From Enterobacter sp. RIT418 (GTDB lineage Bacteria > Pseudomonadota > Gammaproteobacteria > Enterobacterales > Enterobacteriaceae), in contig NZ_QBJD02000007.1 in NCBI RefSeq assembly GCF_003057745.1, positions 124,001 to 188,000 on the forward strand: DNA of 64,000 bases, written 5' to 3'. Numbering within the stretch: the stretch's first letter is position 1; every line of letters begins with the position of its first letter. A program made the position numbers and the translations under genes. Positions 9,195 through 19,744 of this stretch are shown piece by piece. Under the pieces are notes generated by a model. It was not told where the DNA came from and did not search any database. It saw nothing but the letters and a program-made list of their open reading frames with translations.

Positions 9195-10340
9195 ATGGCT
9201 AAGCAAGACTATTACGAGATTTTAGGCGTTTCCAAAACAGCGGAAGAGCGTGAAATCAAAAAGGCGTATAAGCGCCTGGCCATGAAATTTCACCCGGACC
9301 GCAACCAGGGTGATAAAGAGGCTGAAGCCAAATTCAAAGAGATCAAAGAAGCCTACGAAGTCCTGACCGACGCGCAAAAACGTGCGGCCTATGACCAGTA
9401 CGGCCATGCCGCCTTTGAACAGGGCGGCATGGGCGGCGGTGGATTCGGTGGCGGCGGCTTCGGCGGTGGCGCAGATTTCAGCGACATCTTCGGCGACGTG
9501 TTCGGTGATATCTTCGGCGGCGGTCGTGGTCGCCAGCGCGCGGCGCGCGGCGCGGACCTGCGCTACAACATGGATCTGACGCTGGAAGAGGCCGTTCGCG
9601 GCGTCACCAAAGAGATCCGCATCCCGACGCTGGAAGAGTGTGACGTTTGCCACGGCAGCGGCGCGAAGGCGGGCACCCAGCCGCAAACCTGTCCAACCTG
9701 CCATGGTTCCGGTCAGGTGCAGATGCGCCAGGGCTTCTTCGCGGTGCAGCAGGCGTGTCCACACTGCCACGGTCGCGGCACGCTGATTAAAGATCCGTGC
9801 AACAAATGCCACGGTCATGGTCGCGTTGAGAAAACCAAAACCCTGTCCGTTAAAATCCCGGCGGGCGTGGATACGGGCGACCGCATCCGTCTATCAGGTG
9901 AGGGCGAAGCAGGCGAGCACGGCGCGCCGGCAGGCGATCTGTACGTTCAGGTTCAGGTTAAACAGCACGCCATCTTCGAGCGTGAAGGTAACAACCTGTA
10001 CTGTGAAGTGCCGATCAACTTCGCGATGGCAGCGCTTGGCGGCGAAATCGAAGTGCCAACGCTGGACGGTCGCGTAAACCTGAAGGTGCCTGGCGAAACC
10101 CAGACCGGCAAGCTGTTCCGCATGCGCGGTAAGGGCGTTAAGTCCGTTCGCGGCGGTGCGCAGGGCGACCTGCTGTGTCGCGTCGTGGTGGAAACCCCGG
10201 TTGGCCTGAACGACAAGCAGAAGCAGCTGCTGAAAGAGCTGCAGGAAAGCTTCGGCGGCCCAACGGGTGAGAAAAACAGCCCGCGTTCCAAAAGCTTCTT
10301 CGATGGCGTCAAAAAATTCTTCGACGATCTGACCCGCTAA
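9195..10340 (+). CDS. dnaJ: Co-chaperone DnaJ (Hsp40)
   Basis: The 381-residue type I J-protein has the J domain (1-70) with the HPD motif in [10 protein letters not shown], which triggers DnaK ATP hydrolysis. A Gly/Phe-rich region lies at about 75-110 ([16 protein letters not shown]). Four zinc motifs follow: [24 protein letters not shown] and CNKCHGHG. The C-terminal substrate domain completes it. It is about five residues longer than the E. coli protein. It is cotranscribed with dnaK and ends at a strong terminator. Confidence 0.98.
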   Translation: MAKQDYYEILGVSKTAEEREIKKAYKRLAMKFHPDRNQGDKEAEAKFKEIKEAYEVLTDAQKRAAYDQYGHAAFEQGGMGGGGFGGGGFGGGADFSDIFGDVFGDIFGGGRGRQRAARGADLRYNMDLTLEEAVRGVTKEIRIPTLEECDVCHGSGAKAGTQPQTCPTCHGSGQVQMRQGFFAVQQACPHCHGRGTLIKDPCNKCHGHGRVEKTKTLSVKIPAGVDTGDRIRLSGEGEAGEHGAPAGDLYVQVQVKQHAIFEREGNNLYCEVPINFAMAALGGEIEVPTLDGRVNLKVPGETQTGKLFRMRGKGVKSVRGGAQGDLLCRVVVETPVGLNDKQKQLLKELQESFGGPTGEKNSPRSKSFFDGVKKFFDDLTR

Positions 10341-10368
10341 TTCTTCAGCAGGTACCGTCTGACATCAG

Positions 10369-10395
10369 GCCCGGAAGTGATTCCGGGCTTTTTTT
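10369..10395 (+). terminator. Rho-independent terminator after dnaKJ
   Basis: GCCCGGAA (10369-10376) and TTCCGGGC (10381-10388) form an 8-bp stem with a GTGA loop, followed by seven Ts. Confidence 0.92.
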
Positions 10396-10514
10396 CGTTT
10401 ATTGATTCTCCTCGAAAAAACTGAGTATATACTCAATATTAATCTGCTTTTGCCGAGTTATATGGCTTGGTATGATGGTTTTATCGAAGTATTCCGCTTG
10501 AAGAGAGAATTGAA

Positions 10515-11690
10515 GTGAAACTACTACACCGTTTCTTTAGCAATGAAGCGTCCGGCGGCGTGATTTTAATTATCGCTGCCGTCGCGGCAATGGTGCTGGC
10601 TAACCTCGGCGCGACGCGTGAACTGTATCACGCTTTTCTGGAAACCCCGGTTGAGCTGCGGGTTGGCCCGCTGGAAATCAATAAGAACATGCTGCTGTGG
10701 ATTAACGATGCCCTGATGGCCGTGTTCTTCCTGCTGGTGGGGCTCGAGGTGAAGCGCGAGCTGGTGCAGGGGTCGCTGGCCAGCCGCCAGCGCGCGGCGT
10801 TCCCGGTGATTGCCGCCCTCGGCGGGATGGTTGTTCCCGCGCTGCTGTTCCTCGCCTTTACCTGGCAAGATCCGATGGCGCGCCACGGCTGGGCGATCCC
10901 GGCGGCGACGGATATCGCGTTTGCCCTCGGCGTGCTGGCCCTGCTTGGCAGCCGCGTGCCGGTCGCGCTGAAAATCTTTCTGATGGCGCTGGCTATCATC
11001 GATGATCTGGGCGCTATCGTGATTATCGCACTGTTCTACACCAGCGACCTGTCGATCCTGTCGCTCAGCGTGGCGGCGGGGGCCATCGCGGTGCTGGCGC
11101 TGCTGAACATCTGCAACGTGCGCCGAACTGGCATTTACATCCTTGTGGGAATGGTATTGTGGACGGCGGTGCTGAAGTCCGGCGTGCACGCCACGCTGGC
11201 GGGGGTGATTGTGGGCTTCCTCGTGCCGCTTAGGGTCGAAGAGGGGAAATCCCCGGCAAAACAGCTTGAGCATGTGCTCCATCCCTGGGTGGCATTTATG
11301 ATCCTGCCGCTCTTCGCGTTTGCTAACGCCGGGGTATCCCTGCAGGGCGTTACGCTGGAAGGGCTCACCTCCGTGCTGCCGCTGGGGGTTATCGCCGGGC
11401 TGTTTATCGGCAAGCCGCTGGGAATCAGCCTGTTCTGCTGGCTGGCGGTGAAAATGAAGCTGGCATCGCTGCCGCACGGAACGACGTTCCGGCAAATCAT
11501 GGCCGTTGGGGTGCTGTGCGGAATTGGTTTTACCATGTCGATCTTTATCTCGACGCTGGCGTTTGGCGCGCATGCGCCTGAGCTTATCGTGTGGGCGAAG
11601 CTCGGTATCTTAATCGGATCGGTGCTGGCCGCGGTGAGCGGTTACGCGTTGTTGAAAGCGAAGCTGTCAGGGCAGGTTGCTCAGGCATAA
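10515..11690 (+). CDS. nhaA: Na+/H+ antiporter NhaA
   Basis: The 391-residue inner-membrane antiporter exchanges two protons for one sodium ion and is needed for growth in salt and at alkaline pH. The ion-binding pair Asp163-Asp164 lies in [10 protein letters not shown], Asp133 in [10 protein letters not shown], and the pH-sensing histidine (225 in E. coli) in SGVHATLAG. The start is GTG, as in E. coli, with MKLLHRFF matching its N-terminus. It heads an operon with its activator nhaR. The E. coli hok/IS186 segment upstream is absent. Confidence 0.96.
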   Translation: MKLLHRFFSNEASGGVILIIAAVAAMVLANLGATRELYHAFLETPVELRVGPLEINKNMLLWINDALMAVFFLLVGLEVKRELVQGSLASRQRAAFPVIAALGGMVVPALLFLAFTWQDPMARHGWAIPAATDIAFALGVLALLGSRVPVALKIFLMALAIIDDLGAIVIIALFYTSDLSILSLSVAAGAIAVLALLNICNVRRTGIYILVGMVLWTAVLKSGVHATLAGVIVGFLVPLRVEEGKSPAKQLEHVLHPWVAFMILPLFAFANAGVSLQGVTLEGLTSVLPLGVIAGLFIGKPLGISLFCWLAVKMKLASLPHGTTFRQIMAVGVLCGIGFTMSIFISTLAFGAHAPELIVWAKLGILIGSVLAAVSGYALLKAKLSGQVAQA

Positions 11691-11746
11691 GGGATGGCGG
11701 GAAAAGGGAGGACTTTTCCCGCAGCAGGATCGGGAGCGAAGTCGTA

Positions 11747-12646
11747 ATGTCTCATCTGAATTACAACCATCTGTACTACTTTTGGCACGTCTACAAAGAG
11801 GGCTCGGTTGTGGGCGCGGCGGAGGCGCTCCATCTGACGCCGCAAACCATTACCGGGCAAATCAAGGCGCTGGAAGAGCGCCTTCAGGGTAAGCTGTTTA
11901 AGCGCAAGGGCCGCGGGATTGAGCCCAGCGAACTGGGCGAGCTGGTGTTTCGCTACGCGGACAAAATGTTCACGCTCAGCCAGGAAATGCTGGATATCGT
12001 CAACTATCGCAAAGAGTCAAACCTGCTGTTTGACGTCGGTGTGGCGGATGCGCTCTCCAAGCGGCTGGTCAGCGGGGTGCTGGACGCCGCCGTGGTAGAG
12101 GATGAGCAAATCCACCTTCGCTGCTTCGAATCCACCCACGAGATGCTGCTGGAGCAGCTGAGCCAGCACAAGCTGGATATGATTATCTCCGATTGCCCGA
12201 TCGACTCAACGCAGCAGGAAGGGCTGTTCTCGGTAAAAATTGGTGAATGCGGCGTGAGCTTCTGGTGTATCAATCCGCCGCCGAAAAAACCGTTCCCCGC
12301 GTGTCTGGAGGAGCGGCGTCTGCTGGTTCCGGGGCGCCGATCCATGCTGGGGCGCAAGCTGCTTAACTGGTTTAACTCCCAGGGGCTGAAGGTTGAAATC
12401 CTCGGCGAGTTTGATGATGCGGCGCTAATGAAGGCGTTTGGCGAAGCGCATAACGCGATTTTCGTGGCTCCAACCCTATATGCACAGGATTTGTACACGG
12501 ATGACAAGGTGACGGAGATAGGGCGAGTTGATAACGTGATGGAGGAGTACCACGCGATATTCGCCGAAAGGATGATTCAACATCCTGCGGTGCAGCGTAT
12601 CTGTAACCGCGATTATTCGTCGCTGTTTACCCCACCGGCAATCTGA
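11747..12646 (+). CDS. nhaR: LysR-type transcriptional activator NhaR
   Basis: The 299-residue protein has an N-terminal LysR helix-turn-helix ([20 protein letters not shown], residues 20-39) and a C-terminal sensor domain. NhaR activates nhaA in response to sodium and in E. coli also affects osmC and pgaABCD. The ATG at 11747 gives [13 protein letters not shown], the E. coli N-terminus, with GGGAG ahead of it. An upstream in-frame start at 11591 would overlap nhaA by 100 bp and adds unrelated residues, so it is rejected. It follows nhaA by 56 bp. Confidence 0.96.
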   Translation: MSHLNYNHLYYFWHVYKEGSVVGAAEALHLTPQTITGQIKALEERLQGKLFKRKGRGIEPSELGELVFRYADKMFTLSQEMLDIVNYRKESNLLFDVGVADALSKRLVSGVLDAAVVEDEQIHLRCFESTHEMLLEQLSQHKLDMIISDCPIDSTQQEGLFSVKIGECGVSFWCINPPPKKPFPACLEERRLLVPGRRSMLGRKLLNWFNSQGLKVEILGEFDDAALMKAFGEAHNAIFVAPTLYAQDLYTDDKVTEIGRVDNVMEEYHAIFAERMIQHPAVQRICNRDYSSLFTPPAI

Positions 12647-12657
12647 AGACATAAAAA

Positions 12658-12682
12658 AACCCGCGTTAAGCGGGTTCTTTTA
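12658..12682. terminator. Bidirectional terminator between nhaR and rpsT
   Basis: AACCCGC (12658-12664) pairs with GCGGGTT (12670-12676) around a 5-base loop. A-run before and T-run after let it serve both convergent genes. Confidence 0.88.
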
Positions 12683-12705
12683 AAACAAGCAACAACAAGC
12701 GGCGA

Positions 12706-12990
<285 letters not shown>

Positions 12991-13016
12991 CTATGTGGAC
13001 AATTCAAAGGCCGAGG

Positions 13017-13045
13017 AATATGCCCTCTATACCTTCTTTTGTCAA
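13017..13045 (-). promoter_or_regulatory. Promoter of rpsT
   Basis: On the minus strand TTGACA (13040-13045) and CATATT (13017-13022) are spaced by 17 bp, an excellent sigma-70 match. It lies about 50 bp from the rpsT start. E. coli has two rpsT promoters; this is the proximal one. Confidence 0.8.
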
Positions 13046-13240
13046 TGGATTTGTGCAAATAAGCGCCGTTAATGTGGCGACGCTACGTTACGTAGTGATG
13101 GCGCAGGATTCTACCAGCTTGTCTCTCGTGAATACAGCCTTTCGGCATAAAAATCGCCGTACAGGGGCAGATTTTTTTGCTGGCAAAGGTCAGCATGATG
13201 AAAACATTACGGCTTTCTGTTTTGCGTGAACAATCGCCGG

Positions 13241-13269
13241 TTAACCTTAATCGCCGTACAAGGTATACT
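13241..13269 (+). promoter_or_regulatory. Promoter of the ribF-ileS-lspA operon
   Basis: TTAACC (13241-13246) and TATACT (13264-13269) are spaced by 17 bp, 30 bp before the ribF ATG. The rest of the 329-bp gap (12970-13298) carries the rpsT promoter and leader and no convincing gene: the frame in the place of the dubious E. coli yaaY stops after seven codons (13072-13095). Confidence 0.6.
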
Positions 13270-13298
13270 TTGGCGATTTTCACTGTTTTGAGCCAGAC

Positions 13299-14237
13299 AT
13301 GAAGCTGATACGCGGCATACATAATCTCGGCAACGCTCCTCACGGGTGCGTGCTGACCATTGGTAATTTCGACGGCGTGCATCGTGGGCATCAGGCGCTG
13401 TTGCAGGGATTGCGTAAAGAAGGGGAAGCCCGCGGGCTGCCCGTTGTAGTGATGATTTTCGAGCCACAGCCGCTGGAGCTGTTTGCGGGTGATAAATCAC
13501 CGGCCCGCCTTACGCGTCTGCGTGAAAAGCTGCGCTATCTGGCTGAGTCCGGCGTGGACTACGTCGTATGTATACGATTCGATCGTCGCTTTGCTGCACT
13601 GACGGCACAAAATTTTGTCAGCGACCTGCTGGTGAAGCGTCTTGGCGTGCAGTTTCTGGCTGTGGGGGATGATTTCCGCTTTGGCGCTGGTCGTCAGGGG
13701 GATTTCTTGCTATTACAGAAGGCTGGCCTGGAGTATGGCTTTGACGTCACCAGCGCGATGACCTTCTGCGAAGGCGGCGTACGCGTTAGCAGTACTGCCG
13801 TTCGTCAGGCGCTGGCCAATGACGAACTGGAGGCGGCAGAAAACCTGCTCGGCCATCCGTTCACGATTTCAGGCCGCGTAGTGCATGGCGACGCGCTGGG
13901 CCGCACGATAGGCTTCCCGACGGCGAATATACCGCTGCGCCGTCAGGTCTCCCCGGTTAAAGGGGTGTATGCGGTGGAAGTGTCTGGACTGGGCGACAGG
14001 CCGTTTTACGGCGTCGCCAATATTGGCACGCGTCCTACGGTTGCCGGTGTACGTCAACAGTTAGAAGTACACCTGCTGGACGTTGTAATGGACCTTTACG
14101 GTCGCCATATAGATGTAATACTGCGTAGAAAAATACGTAATGAGCAGCGATTCGCTTCGCTGGACGAACTAAAGGCGCAAATTGCGCGAGATGAATTAAC
14201 GGCCCGTGAATTTTTTGGGCTATCAAACCCGGCTTAA
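13299..14237 (+). CDS. ribF: Bifunctional riboflavin kinase / FAD synthetase
   Basis: The 312-residue enzyme makes FMN from riboflavin and then FAD. The N-terminal adenylyltransferase domain has [17 protein letters not shown] (residues 19-35). The C-terminal kinase domain has [17 protein letters not shown] (about 198-214) with the PTAN motif. It is cytoplasmic and essential. It is the first gene of the ribF-ileS-lspA-fkpB-ispH cluster, with ileS starting 34 bp after its stop. Confidence 0.97.
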   Translation: MKLIRGIHNLGNAPHGCVLTIGNFDGVHRGHQALLQGLRKEGEARGLPVVVMIFEPQPLELFAGDKSPARLTRLREKLRYLAESGVDYVVCIRFDRRFAALTAQNFVSDLLVKRLGVQFLAVGDDFRFGAGRQGDFLLLQKAGLEYGFDVTSAMTFCEGGVRVSSTAVRQALANDELEAAENLLGHPFTISGRVVHGDALGRTIGFPTANIPLRRQVSPVKGVYAVEVSGLGDRPFYGVANIGTRPTVAGVRQQLEVHLLDVVMDLYGRHIDVILRRKIRNEQRFASLDELKAQIARDELTAREFFGLSNPA

Positions 14238-14271
14238 ATGCCTACGTGATAAATACGGAACCGAGAATCTG

Positions 14272-17088
14272 ATGAGTGACTATAAATCAACCCTGAATTT
14301 GCCGGAAACAGGGTTCCCGATGCGCGGCGATCTCGCCAAGCGTGAACCGGGAATGCTGGCGCGTTGGACCGATGATGACCTGTACGGCATCATTCGTGCA
14401 GCCAAAAAAGGCAAAAAAACCTTCATTCTGCATGATGGCCCTCCATATGCGAATGGCAGCATTCATATTGGTCACTCTGTAAATAAGATTCTGAAAGACA
14501 TTATCGTGAAGTCCAAAGGCCTCACGGGATATGACTCGCCTTACGTTCCAGGCTGGGACTGCCACGGTCTGCCAATTGAGCTGAAAGTGGAGCAAGAGTT
14601 TGGCAAGCCGGGTGAGAAATTCACCGCTGCCGAGTTCCGCGCGAAATGCCGCGAATACGCTGCCACTCAGGTTGACGGCCAGCGCGCTGACTTCATCCGT
14701 CTGGGCGTGCTGGGCGACTGGTCCCATCCGTACCTGACCATGGATTTCAAAACCGAAGCCAACATCATCCGTGCGCTGGGTAAAATCATCGGCAACGGCC
14801 ACCTGCACAAGGGCGCGAAGCCGGTGCACTGGTGCGTGGACTGCCGCTCTGCGCTGGCAGAAGCCGAAGTAGAGTATTACGACAAAACCTCTCCTTCTAT
14901 CGACGTGGCTTTCCACGCGGTGGATCAGGATGCGGTCAAAGCCAAATTTGGCGTGTCGTCGGTCAACGGCCCGATCTCTTTAGTGATCTGGACTACTACG
15001 CCGTGGACGCTGCCAGCCAACCGCGCGATCTCCCTGTCCGGTGAGTTCGAGTACGCGCTGGTGCAGGTTGAAGGTCAGGCGCTGATCCTGGCAAAAGATC
15101 TGGTCGAAAGCGTGCTGAAGCGCGCGAACATCGCCGACTACACCGTGCTGGGCACCGTGAAGGGTGACGCGCTGGAACTGATGCGCTTCAAGCATCCGTT
15201 CCTCGACTTCGACGTGCCGGCGATCCTGGGCGACCACGTGACGCTGGACGCGGGTACCGGTGCGGTCCATACCGCTGGTGGCCACGGCCCTGACGACTAC
15301 AGCATCAGCCTGAAGTACGGTCTGGAAATCGCCAACCCGGTTGGCCCGGACGGTTCATACCTGCCTGGCACCTACCCGGCGCTGGACGGCATCAACGTCT
15401 TCAAAGCGAACGACATCATCGTGGACATGCTGCGCACCAGCGGCGCGCTGCTGCACGTTGAGAAAATGCAGCACAGCTATCCGTGCTGCTGGCGCCACAA
15501 GACGCCGATCATCTTCCGTGCAACCCCGCAGTGGTTCGTCAGCATGGATCAGAAAGGCCTGCGCGCGCAGTCGCTGAAAGAGATCAAAGGCGTGCAGTGG
15601 ATCCCGGACTGGGGCCAGGCGCGTATCGAATCTATGGTCGCTAACCGTCCTGACTGGTGCATCTCCCGTCAGCGCACCTGGGGCGTGCCGATGTCTCTGT
15701 TCGTGCATAAAGAGACGCAGGAACTGCACCCGAATACGCTGGAGCTGATGGAAGAAGTGGCGAAGCGCGTCGAGGTTGACGGCATTCAGGCGTGGTGGGA
15801 TCTCGATGCCCGCGACATCCTGGGCGCGGACGCGGACAGCTACGAGAAAGTGCCGGATACCCTGGACGTGTGGTTCGACTCTGGTTCTACCCACGCCTCT
15901 GTGGTTGATGTGCGTCCAGAGTTTGCCGGTCACGCTGCCGACATGTATCTGGAAGGGTCTGACCAACACCGCGGCTGGTTCATGTCATCCCTGATGATCT
16001 CCACCGCCATGAAAGGTAAAGCGCCTTACCGCCAGGTACTGACCCACGGCTTCACCGTGGATGGTCAGGGCCGTAAGATGTCTAAATCCATCGGCAACAC
16101 CGTTTCTCCGCAGGACGTGATGAACAAGCTGGGCGCGGACATTCTGCGTCTGTGGGTGGCTTCTACCGACTACACCGGCGAAATGGCCGTTTCTGATGAA
16201 ATCCTGAAACGTGCCGCCGACAGCTATCGTCGTATCCGTAACACCGCGCGCTTCCTGCTGGCGAACCTGAACGGCTTTGATCCAGTGAAAGACATGGTGA
16301 AGCCGGAAGAGATGGTCGTTCTCGACCGCTGGGCGGTAGGCTGTGCGAAAGCGGCGCAGGACGATATCCTGAAAGCCTACGAGTCTTATGACTTCCACGA
16401 AGTGGTGCAGCGCCTGATGCGCTTCTGCTCCATCGAGATGGGCTCGTTCTACCTCGACATCATCAAAGACCGCCAGTACACCGCGAAAGCGGACAGCGTG
16501 GCGCGTCGCAGCTGCCAGACCGCGCTGTTCCATATCGCAGAAGCGCTGGTGCGCTGGATGGCGCCGATCATGTCCTTCACCGCGGATGAAATCTGGGGCT
16601 ACCTGCCGGGCGACCGTGAGAAGTATGTCTTCACCGGTGAATGGTACGAAGGCCTGTTCGACCTCTCCAGCAGCGAAGCGATGAACGATGCCTTCTGGGA
16701 CGCGCTGCTGAAAGTGCGCGGCGAAGTGAACAAGGTGATCGAGCAGGCGCGTGCTGACAAGAAGGTCGGCGGCTCTCTGGAAGCGACAGTAACCCTGTAC
16801 GCCGAACCGGAGCTGGCGGCGAAGCTGACGGCGCTGGGCGATGAATTACGATTTGTCCTGTTGACCTCCGGTGCGAAAGTTGCGGATTATGCCGGGGCGC
16901 CTGCTGATGCACAGCAGAGCGAACTGCTCAAAGGGCTGAAAGTCGCGCTGAGTAAAGCCGAAGGTGAGAAATGCCCGCGCTGCTGGCATTACACCACCGA
17001 TGTCGGCCAGGTGGCGGAACACGCAGACATCTGCGGACGCTGTGTAAGCAACGTCGCCGGTGACGGCGAAAAACGTAAGTTTGCCTGA
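14272..17088 (+). CDS. ileS: Isoleucyl-tRNA synthetase
   Basis: The 938-residue class Ia synthetase charges tRNA-Ile. It has the HIGH motif in [11 protein letters not shown], the KMSKS motif in [10 protein letters not shown], the CP1 editing domain between them, and a C-terminal zinc site CPRCWHY...CGRC. The ATG at 14272 ([12 protein letters not shown]) matches E. coli and its length. An in-frame ATG at 14206 would lie inside ribF and is rejected. The TGA stop overlaps the lspA ATG (TGATG). Confidence 0.98.
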   Translation: MSDYKSTLNLPETGFPMRGDLAKREPGMLARWTDDDLYGIIRAAKKGKKTFILHDGPPYANGSIHIGHSVNKILKDIIVKSKGLTGYDSPYVPGWDCHGLPIELKVEQEFGKPGEKFTAAEFRAKCREYAATQVDGQRADFIRLGVLGDWSHPYLTMDFKTEANIIRALGKIIGNGHLHKGAKPVHWCVDCRSALAEAEVEYYDKTSPSIDVAFHAVDQDAVKAKFGVSSVNGPISLVIWTTTPWTLPANRAISLSGEFEYALVQVEGQALILAKDLVESVLKRANIADYTVLGTVKGDALELMRFKHPFLDFDVPAILGDHVTLDAGTGAVHTAGGHGPDDYSISLKYGLEIANPVGPDGSYLPGTYPALDGINVFKANDIIVDMLRTSGALLHVEKMQHSYPCCWRHKTPIIFRATPQWFVSMDQKGLRAQSLKEIKGVQWIPDWGQARIESMVANRPDWCISRQRTWGVPMSLFVHKETQELHPNTLELMEEVAKRVEVDGIQAWWDLDARDILGADADSYEKVPDTLDVWFDSGSTHASVVDVRPEFAGHAADMYLEGSDQHRGWFMSSLMISTAMKGKAPYRQVLTHGFTVDGQGRKMSKSIGNTVSPQDVMNKLGADILRLWVASTDYTGEMAVSDEILKRAADSYRRIRNTARFLLANLNGFDPVKDMVKPEEMVVLDRWAVGCAKAAQDDILKAYESYDFHEVVQRLMRFCSIEMGSFYLDIIKDRQYTAKADSVARRSCQTALFHIAEALVRWMAPIMSFTADEIWGYLPGDREKYVFTGEWYEGLFDLSSSEAMNDAFWDALLKVRGEVNKVIEQARADKKVGGSLEATVTLYAEPELAAKLTALGDELRFVLLTSGAKVADYAGAPADAQQSELLKGLKVALSKAEGEKCPRCWHYTTDVGQVAEHADICGRCVSNVAGDGEKRKFA

Positions 17089-17588
17089 TGAGTAAATCTC
17101 TCTGTTCAACAGGACTGCGCTGGCTGTGGCTGGTTGTGGTGGTGCTGATTATCGATCTGGGCAGCAAGTTCCTGATCCTCCAGAACTTTGCTCTGGGGGA
17201 TACGGTTTCGCTGTTCCCGTCGCTTAACCTGCACTACGCACGTAACTACGGCGCAGCGTTCAGTTTCCTGGCCGACAGCGGTGGCTGGCAGCGCTGGTTC
17301 TTTGCGGGTATCGCTATCGGTATCTGCGTGATCCTGGCCGTGCTGATGTACCGCTCGAAGGCAACGCAAAAGCTGAATAACATCGCCTACGCGCTGATCA
17401 TTGGCGGCGCGTTAGGCAACCTGTTCGATCGCCTGTGGCACGGCTTCGTGGTCGATATGATCGACTTCTACGTCGGCAGCTGGCACTTCGCGACCTTTAA
17501 CCTCGCCGATAGCGCAATTTGCGTCGGTGCGGCACTGATCGTGCTGGAAGGCTTCTTGCCGAAACCGGCCGCGAAAGAGCAGGCGTAA
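17088..17588 (+). CDS. lspA: Lipoprotein signal peptidase (SPase II)
   Basis: The 166-residue inner-membrane aspartyl protease has four hydrophobic segments. It cleaves prolipoprotein signal peptides before the lipidated cysteine. The catalytic aspartates lie in [10 protein letters not shown] and [11 protein letters not shown]. The NYGAAFSF and [11 protein letters not shown] boxes are present. Its ATG overlaps the ileS stop, implying translational coupling. Confidence 0.97.
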   Translation: MSKSLCSTGLRWLWLVVVVLIIDLGSKFLILQNFALGDTVSLFPSLNLHYARNYGAAFSFLADSGGWQRWFFAGIAIGICVILAVLMYRSKATQKLNNIAYALIIGGALGNLFDRLWHGFVVDMIDFYVGSWHFATFNLADSAICVGAALIVLEGFLPKPAAKEQA

Positions 17589-17595
17589 CACACCC

Positions 17596-17620
17596 GCCCG
17601 GTGGTGTAATGCCACCGGGC
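17596..17620 (+). other. Hairpin between lspA and fkpB
   Basis: GCCCGGTGG (17596-17604) pairs perfectly with CCACCGGGC (17612-17620). As rather than Ts follow, so it is unlikely to be a full terminator. It may adjust expression or mRNA stability within the operon. Confidence 0.6.
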
Positions 17621-17640
17621 AAAACAAGCGAGCAATTTGC

Positions 17641-18090
17641 ATGTCTAAATCCGTACAGAGCAACAGCGCGGTTCTCGTTCACTTCACGCTGAAGCTGGAT
17701 GATGGCTCCACGGCTGAATCCACCCGCAACAACGGCAAACCGGCCCTGTTCCGTCTTGGCGATACTTCCCTGTCTGAAGGCCTTGAGCAGCAGCTTCTGG
17801 GCCTGAAAGAGGGCGAGAAGAAGGCATTCTCGCTTGAGCCGGATGCGGCGTTTGGCGTGCCAAGCCCTGACCTGATCCAGTATTTCTCGCGCCGTGAATT
17901 TATGGACGCGGGCGAGCCGGAAATCGGCGCGATTATGCTCTTTACCGCTATGGACGGCAGCGAAATGCCTGGCGTGATCCGCGAAGTTAACGGCGATTCC
18001 ATTACCGTTGATTTCAACCATCCGCTTGCCGGGCGTACCGTCCATTTTGATATTGAAGTGCTGGAGATTGACCCAGCGCTGGAGGCCTGA
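17641..18090 (+). CDS. fkpB: FKBP-type peptidyl-prolyl isomerase SlpA
   Basis: The 149-residue protein has the FKBP fold with an inserted IF domain, as in Sly[14 protein letters not shown] at the start, [18 protein letters not shown], and [14 protein letters not shown]. It catalyses proline cis-trans isomerisation and has chaperone activity. It lacks the His-rich metal tail of SlyD. It lies one base ahead of ispH, so the two are probably coupled. Confidence 0.95.
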   Translation: MSKSVQSNSAVLVHFTLKLDDGSTAESTRNNGKPALFRLGDTSLSEGLEQQLLGLKEGEKKAFSLEPDAAFGVPSPDLIQYFSRREFMDAGEPEIGAIMLFTAMDGSEMPGVIREVNGDSITVDFNHPLAGRTVHFDIEVLEIDPALEA

Positions 18091-18091
18091 A

Positions 18092-19042
18092 ATGCAGATC
18101 CTGTTGGCTAACCCGCGCGGCTTTTGCGCCGGTGTAGACCGCGCTATCAGCATTGTTGAAAACGCGCTGGAGATTTACGGCGCGCCGATTTACGTGCGTC
18201 ACGAAGTGGTGCACAACCGCTACGTGGTCGACAGCCTGCGCGAGCGTGGCGCGATCTTTATCGAGCAGATCAGCGAAGTGCCGGACGGCGCGATCCTGAT
18301 TTTCTCCGCGCACGGCGTGTCTCAGGCGGTCCGTAACGAAGCGAAAAGCCGCGACCTCACGGTGTTTGACGCCACCTGTCCGCTGGTCACTAAAGTGCAT
18401 ATGGAAGTGGCGCGCGCCAGCCGCCGTGGCGAAGAATCGATTCTGATTGGTCACGCGGGTCATCCGGAAGTGGAAGGGACGATGGGGCAGTACAGCAACC
18501 CGGAAGGGGGCATGTACCTGGTCGAGTCGCCGGAAGATGTGCTGAAGCTGAACGTGAAAAACGACGCGCGCCTGTCGTTTATGACCCAAACGACGCTCTC
18601 CGTGGACGACACCTCAGACGTGATTGACGCGCTGCGCCAGCGTTTCCCGAAGATCGTCGGGCCGCGTAAAGATGATATCTGCTACGCCACTACCAACCGT
18701 CAGGAAGCGGTGCGCGCGCTGGCTGAGCAGGCGGACGTGGTGCTGGTGGTCGGCTCGAAAAACTCCTCTAACTCTAACCGTCTGGCCGAGCTGGCGCAGC
18801 GGATGGGGAAATCCGCATTCCTGATTGATGATGCAACGGATATTCAGGAGTCATGGGTGAAGAACGTCGCCTGCGTCGGCGTCACGGCGGGGGCTTCCGC
18901 GCCGGATATCCTGGTGCAGAACGTGATTAGTCGCCTCCAGGAGCTGGGCGGCGGCGATGCCATACCCCTGGAAGGACGCGAAGAGAACATCGTCTTTGAA
19001 GTGCCGAAAGAGCTGCGTATCGATGCGCGCGAAGTCGAGTAA
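18092..19042 (+). CDS. ispH: 4-hydroxy-3-methylbut-2-enyl diphosphate reductase
   Basis: The 316-residue iron-sulfur enzyme performs the last step of the MEP isoprenoid pathway, giving IPP and DMAPP. The cluster cysteines are in [12 protein letters not shown] (Cys12), FDATCPLV and [13 protein letters not shown] contexts. The ATG at 18092 ([14 protein letters not shown]) matches the family; the longer frame from 18008 overlaps fkpB and is rejected. It ends at a strong terminator and closes the conserved block. Confidence 0.97.
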   Translation: MQILLANPRGFCAGVDRAISIVENALEIYGAPIYVRHEVVHNRYVVDSLRERGAIFIEQISEVPDGAILIFSAHGVSQAVRNEAKSRDLTVFDATCPLVTKVHMEVARASRRGEESILIGHAGHPEVEGTMGQYSNPEGGMYLVESPEDVLKLNVKNDARLSFMTQTTLSVDDTSDVIDALRQRFPKIVGPRKDDICYATTNRQEAVRALAEQADVVLVVGSKNSSNSNRLAELAQRMGKSAFLIDDATDIQESWVKNVACVGVTAGASAPDILVQNVISRLQELGGGDAIPLEGREENIVFEVPKELRIDAREVE

Positions 19043-19062
19043 CTGAATTTTTAATGAATGCA

Positions 19063-19089
19063 AAGCCAGGCACCGTGCCTGGCTTTTTT
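19063..19089 (+). terminator. Rho-independent terminator after ispH
   Basis: GCCAGGCAC and GTGCCTGGC form a strong stem followed by six Ts. It separates the housekeeping operon from the accessory sugar islet. Confidence 0.93.
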
Positions 19090-19120
19090 GATCCACGGCG
19101 CAATTCCGGCACGGCATCAT

Positions 19121-19140
19121 AAGGTTAATCGATTAATCTG
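19121..19140 (+). promoter_or_regulatory. Operator 1 of the sugar islet
   Basis: The palindrome TTAATCGATTAA (19125-19136) lies 45 bp before the cupin-isomerase ATG. The wider string TAAGGTTAATCGATTAATCT recurs exactly before the PTS/isomerase operon (minus strand, near 24880-24897). A possible -10, TATGCT, lies just downstream at 19142-19147, so a bound repressor would block the promoter. Binding by the islet's LacI-type protein is inferred. Confidence 0.75.
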
Positions 19141-19180
19141 CTATGCTTTTCAGGCTGTTCTCCTCGGGCCGGAGACACAT

Positions 19181-19744
19181 ATGAAACCTGACATTACCCA
19201 GCCACCGCAGGTGGACTGGCTGACCGGCGCGTTCGCGCAGGGTCATATCCTGCGTAAAACGACGCGCATTGCCGATCTGGCGGGCGTGTTTGCCTGCACT
19301 GACGCCTGGCAGAACGGCGACCCGCAACGGCCCGTTTACGATGTTGAAATCCTCGACGGTAAGACGGTCGAAGGCAGCCTGTTCACTGGCGTAACCCATC
19401 TTCAGCCCGGAAAAGTCGGCAATGAATTCTTTATGACCCGCGGCCACTTCCACGCGCGCCGGGAGCAGGGGGAAGTCTACCTCGGGCTGCGCGGGACGGG
19501 ATTATTGCTGCTGCAATCAGAGAACGGCAAGGCGTGGCTCGAATCCGTGAACGCCGGTTCGGTACATGTCATTCCCGGCTTTACCGCACATCGTCTGATT
19601 AACACCGGCACGGAGATACTCTCCGCGCTGGCGGTCTGGCCGACAGTCGCCGGGCATGATTACGCGGCTCTTCAGCAGGGTTTTGCGCTGAGGGTGACGG
19701 AGGTGGACGGCGACATCCTCGTGCGTGAGGTGCAGCATGGTTAA
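19181..19744 (+). CDS. Cupin-type (archaeal-like) phosphoglucose isomerase
   Basis: This 187-residue protein matches the cupin phosphoglucose isomerase family (cPGI, PF06560) known from Pyrococcus and other archaea. It interconverts glucose-6-phosphate and fructose-6-phosphate with a metal ion. The metal ligands are visible: His89 and His91 in TRGHFHARREQGEVY, Glu98, and His137 in PGFTAHRLINTG. The typical AGHDY follows. It is unrelated in fold to the normal enterobacterial Pgi. The start has CCGGAGAC ahead of it. It overlaps the next cupin gene by 8 bp and lies behind operator 1. Another hexose phosphate could be the true substrate. Confidence 0.8.
   Translation: MKPDITQPPQVDWLTGAFAQGHILRKTTRIADLAGVFACTDAWQNGDPQRPVYDVEILDGKTVEGSLFTGVTHLQPGKVGNEFFMTRGHFHARREQGEVYLGLRGTGLLLLQSENGKAWLESVNAGSVHVIPGFTAHRLINTGTEILSALAVWPTVAGHDYAALQQGFALRVTEVDGDILVREVQHG

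Noticed and set aside
7803..9206. 467-codon open frame opposite dnaK
   Set aside because: Long antisense frames opposite dnaK are a known codon-bias artefact; the product has no start signal or domain.
11591..11746. 52-residue N-terminal extension of NhaR
   Set aside because: It overlaps nhaA by 100 bp, and the ATG at 11747 with GGGAG gives the family N-terminus.
14206..14271. 22-residue N-terminal extension of IleS
   Set aside because: It lies in the end of ribF and is not found in family members.
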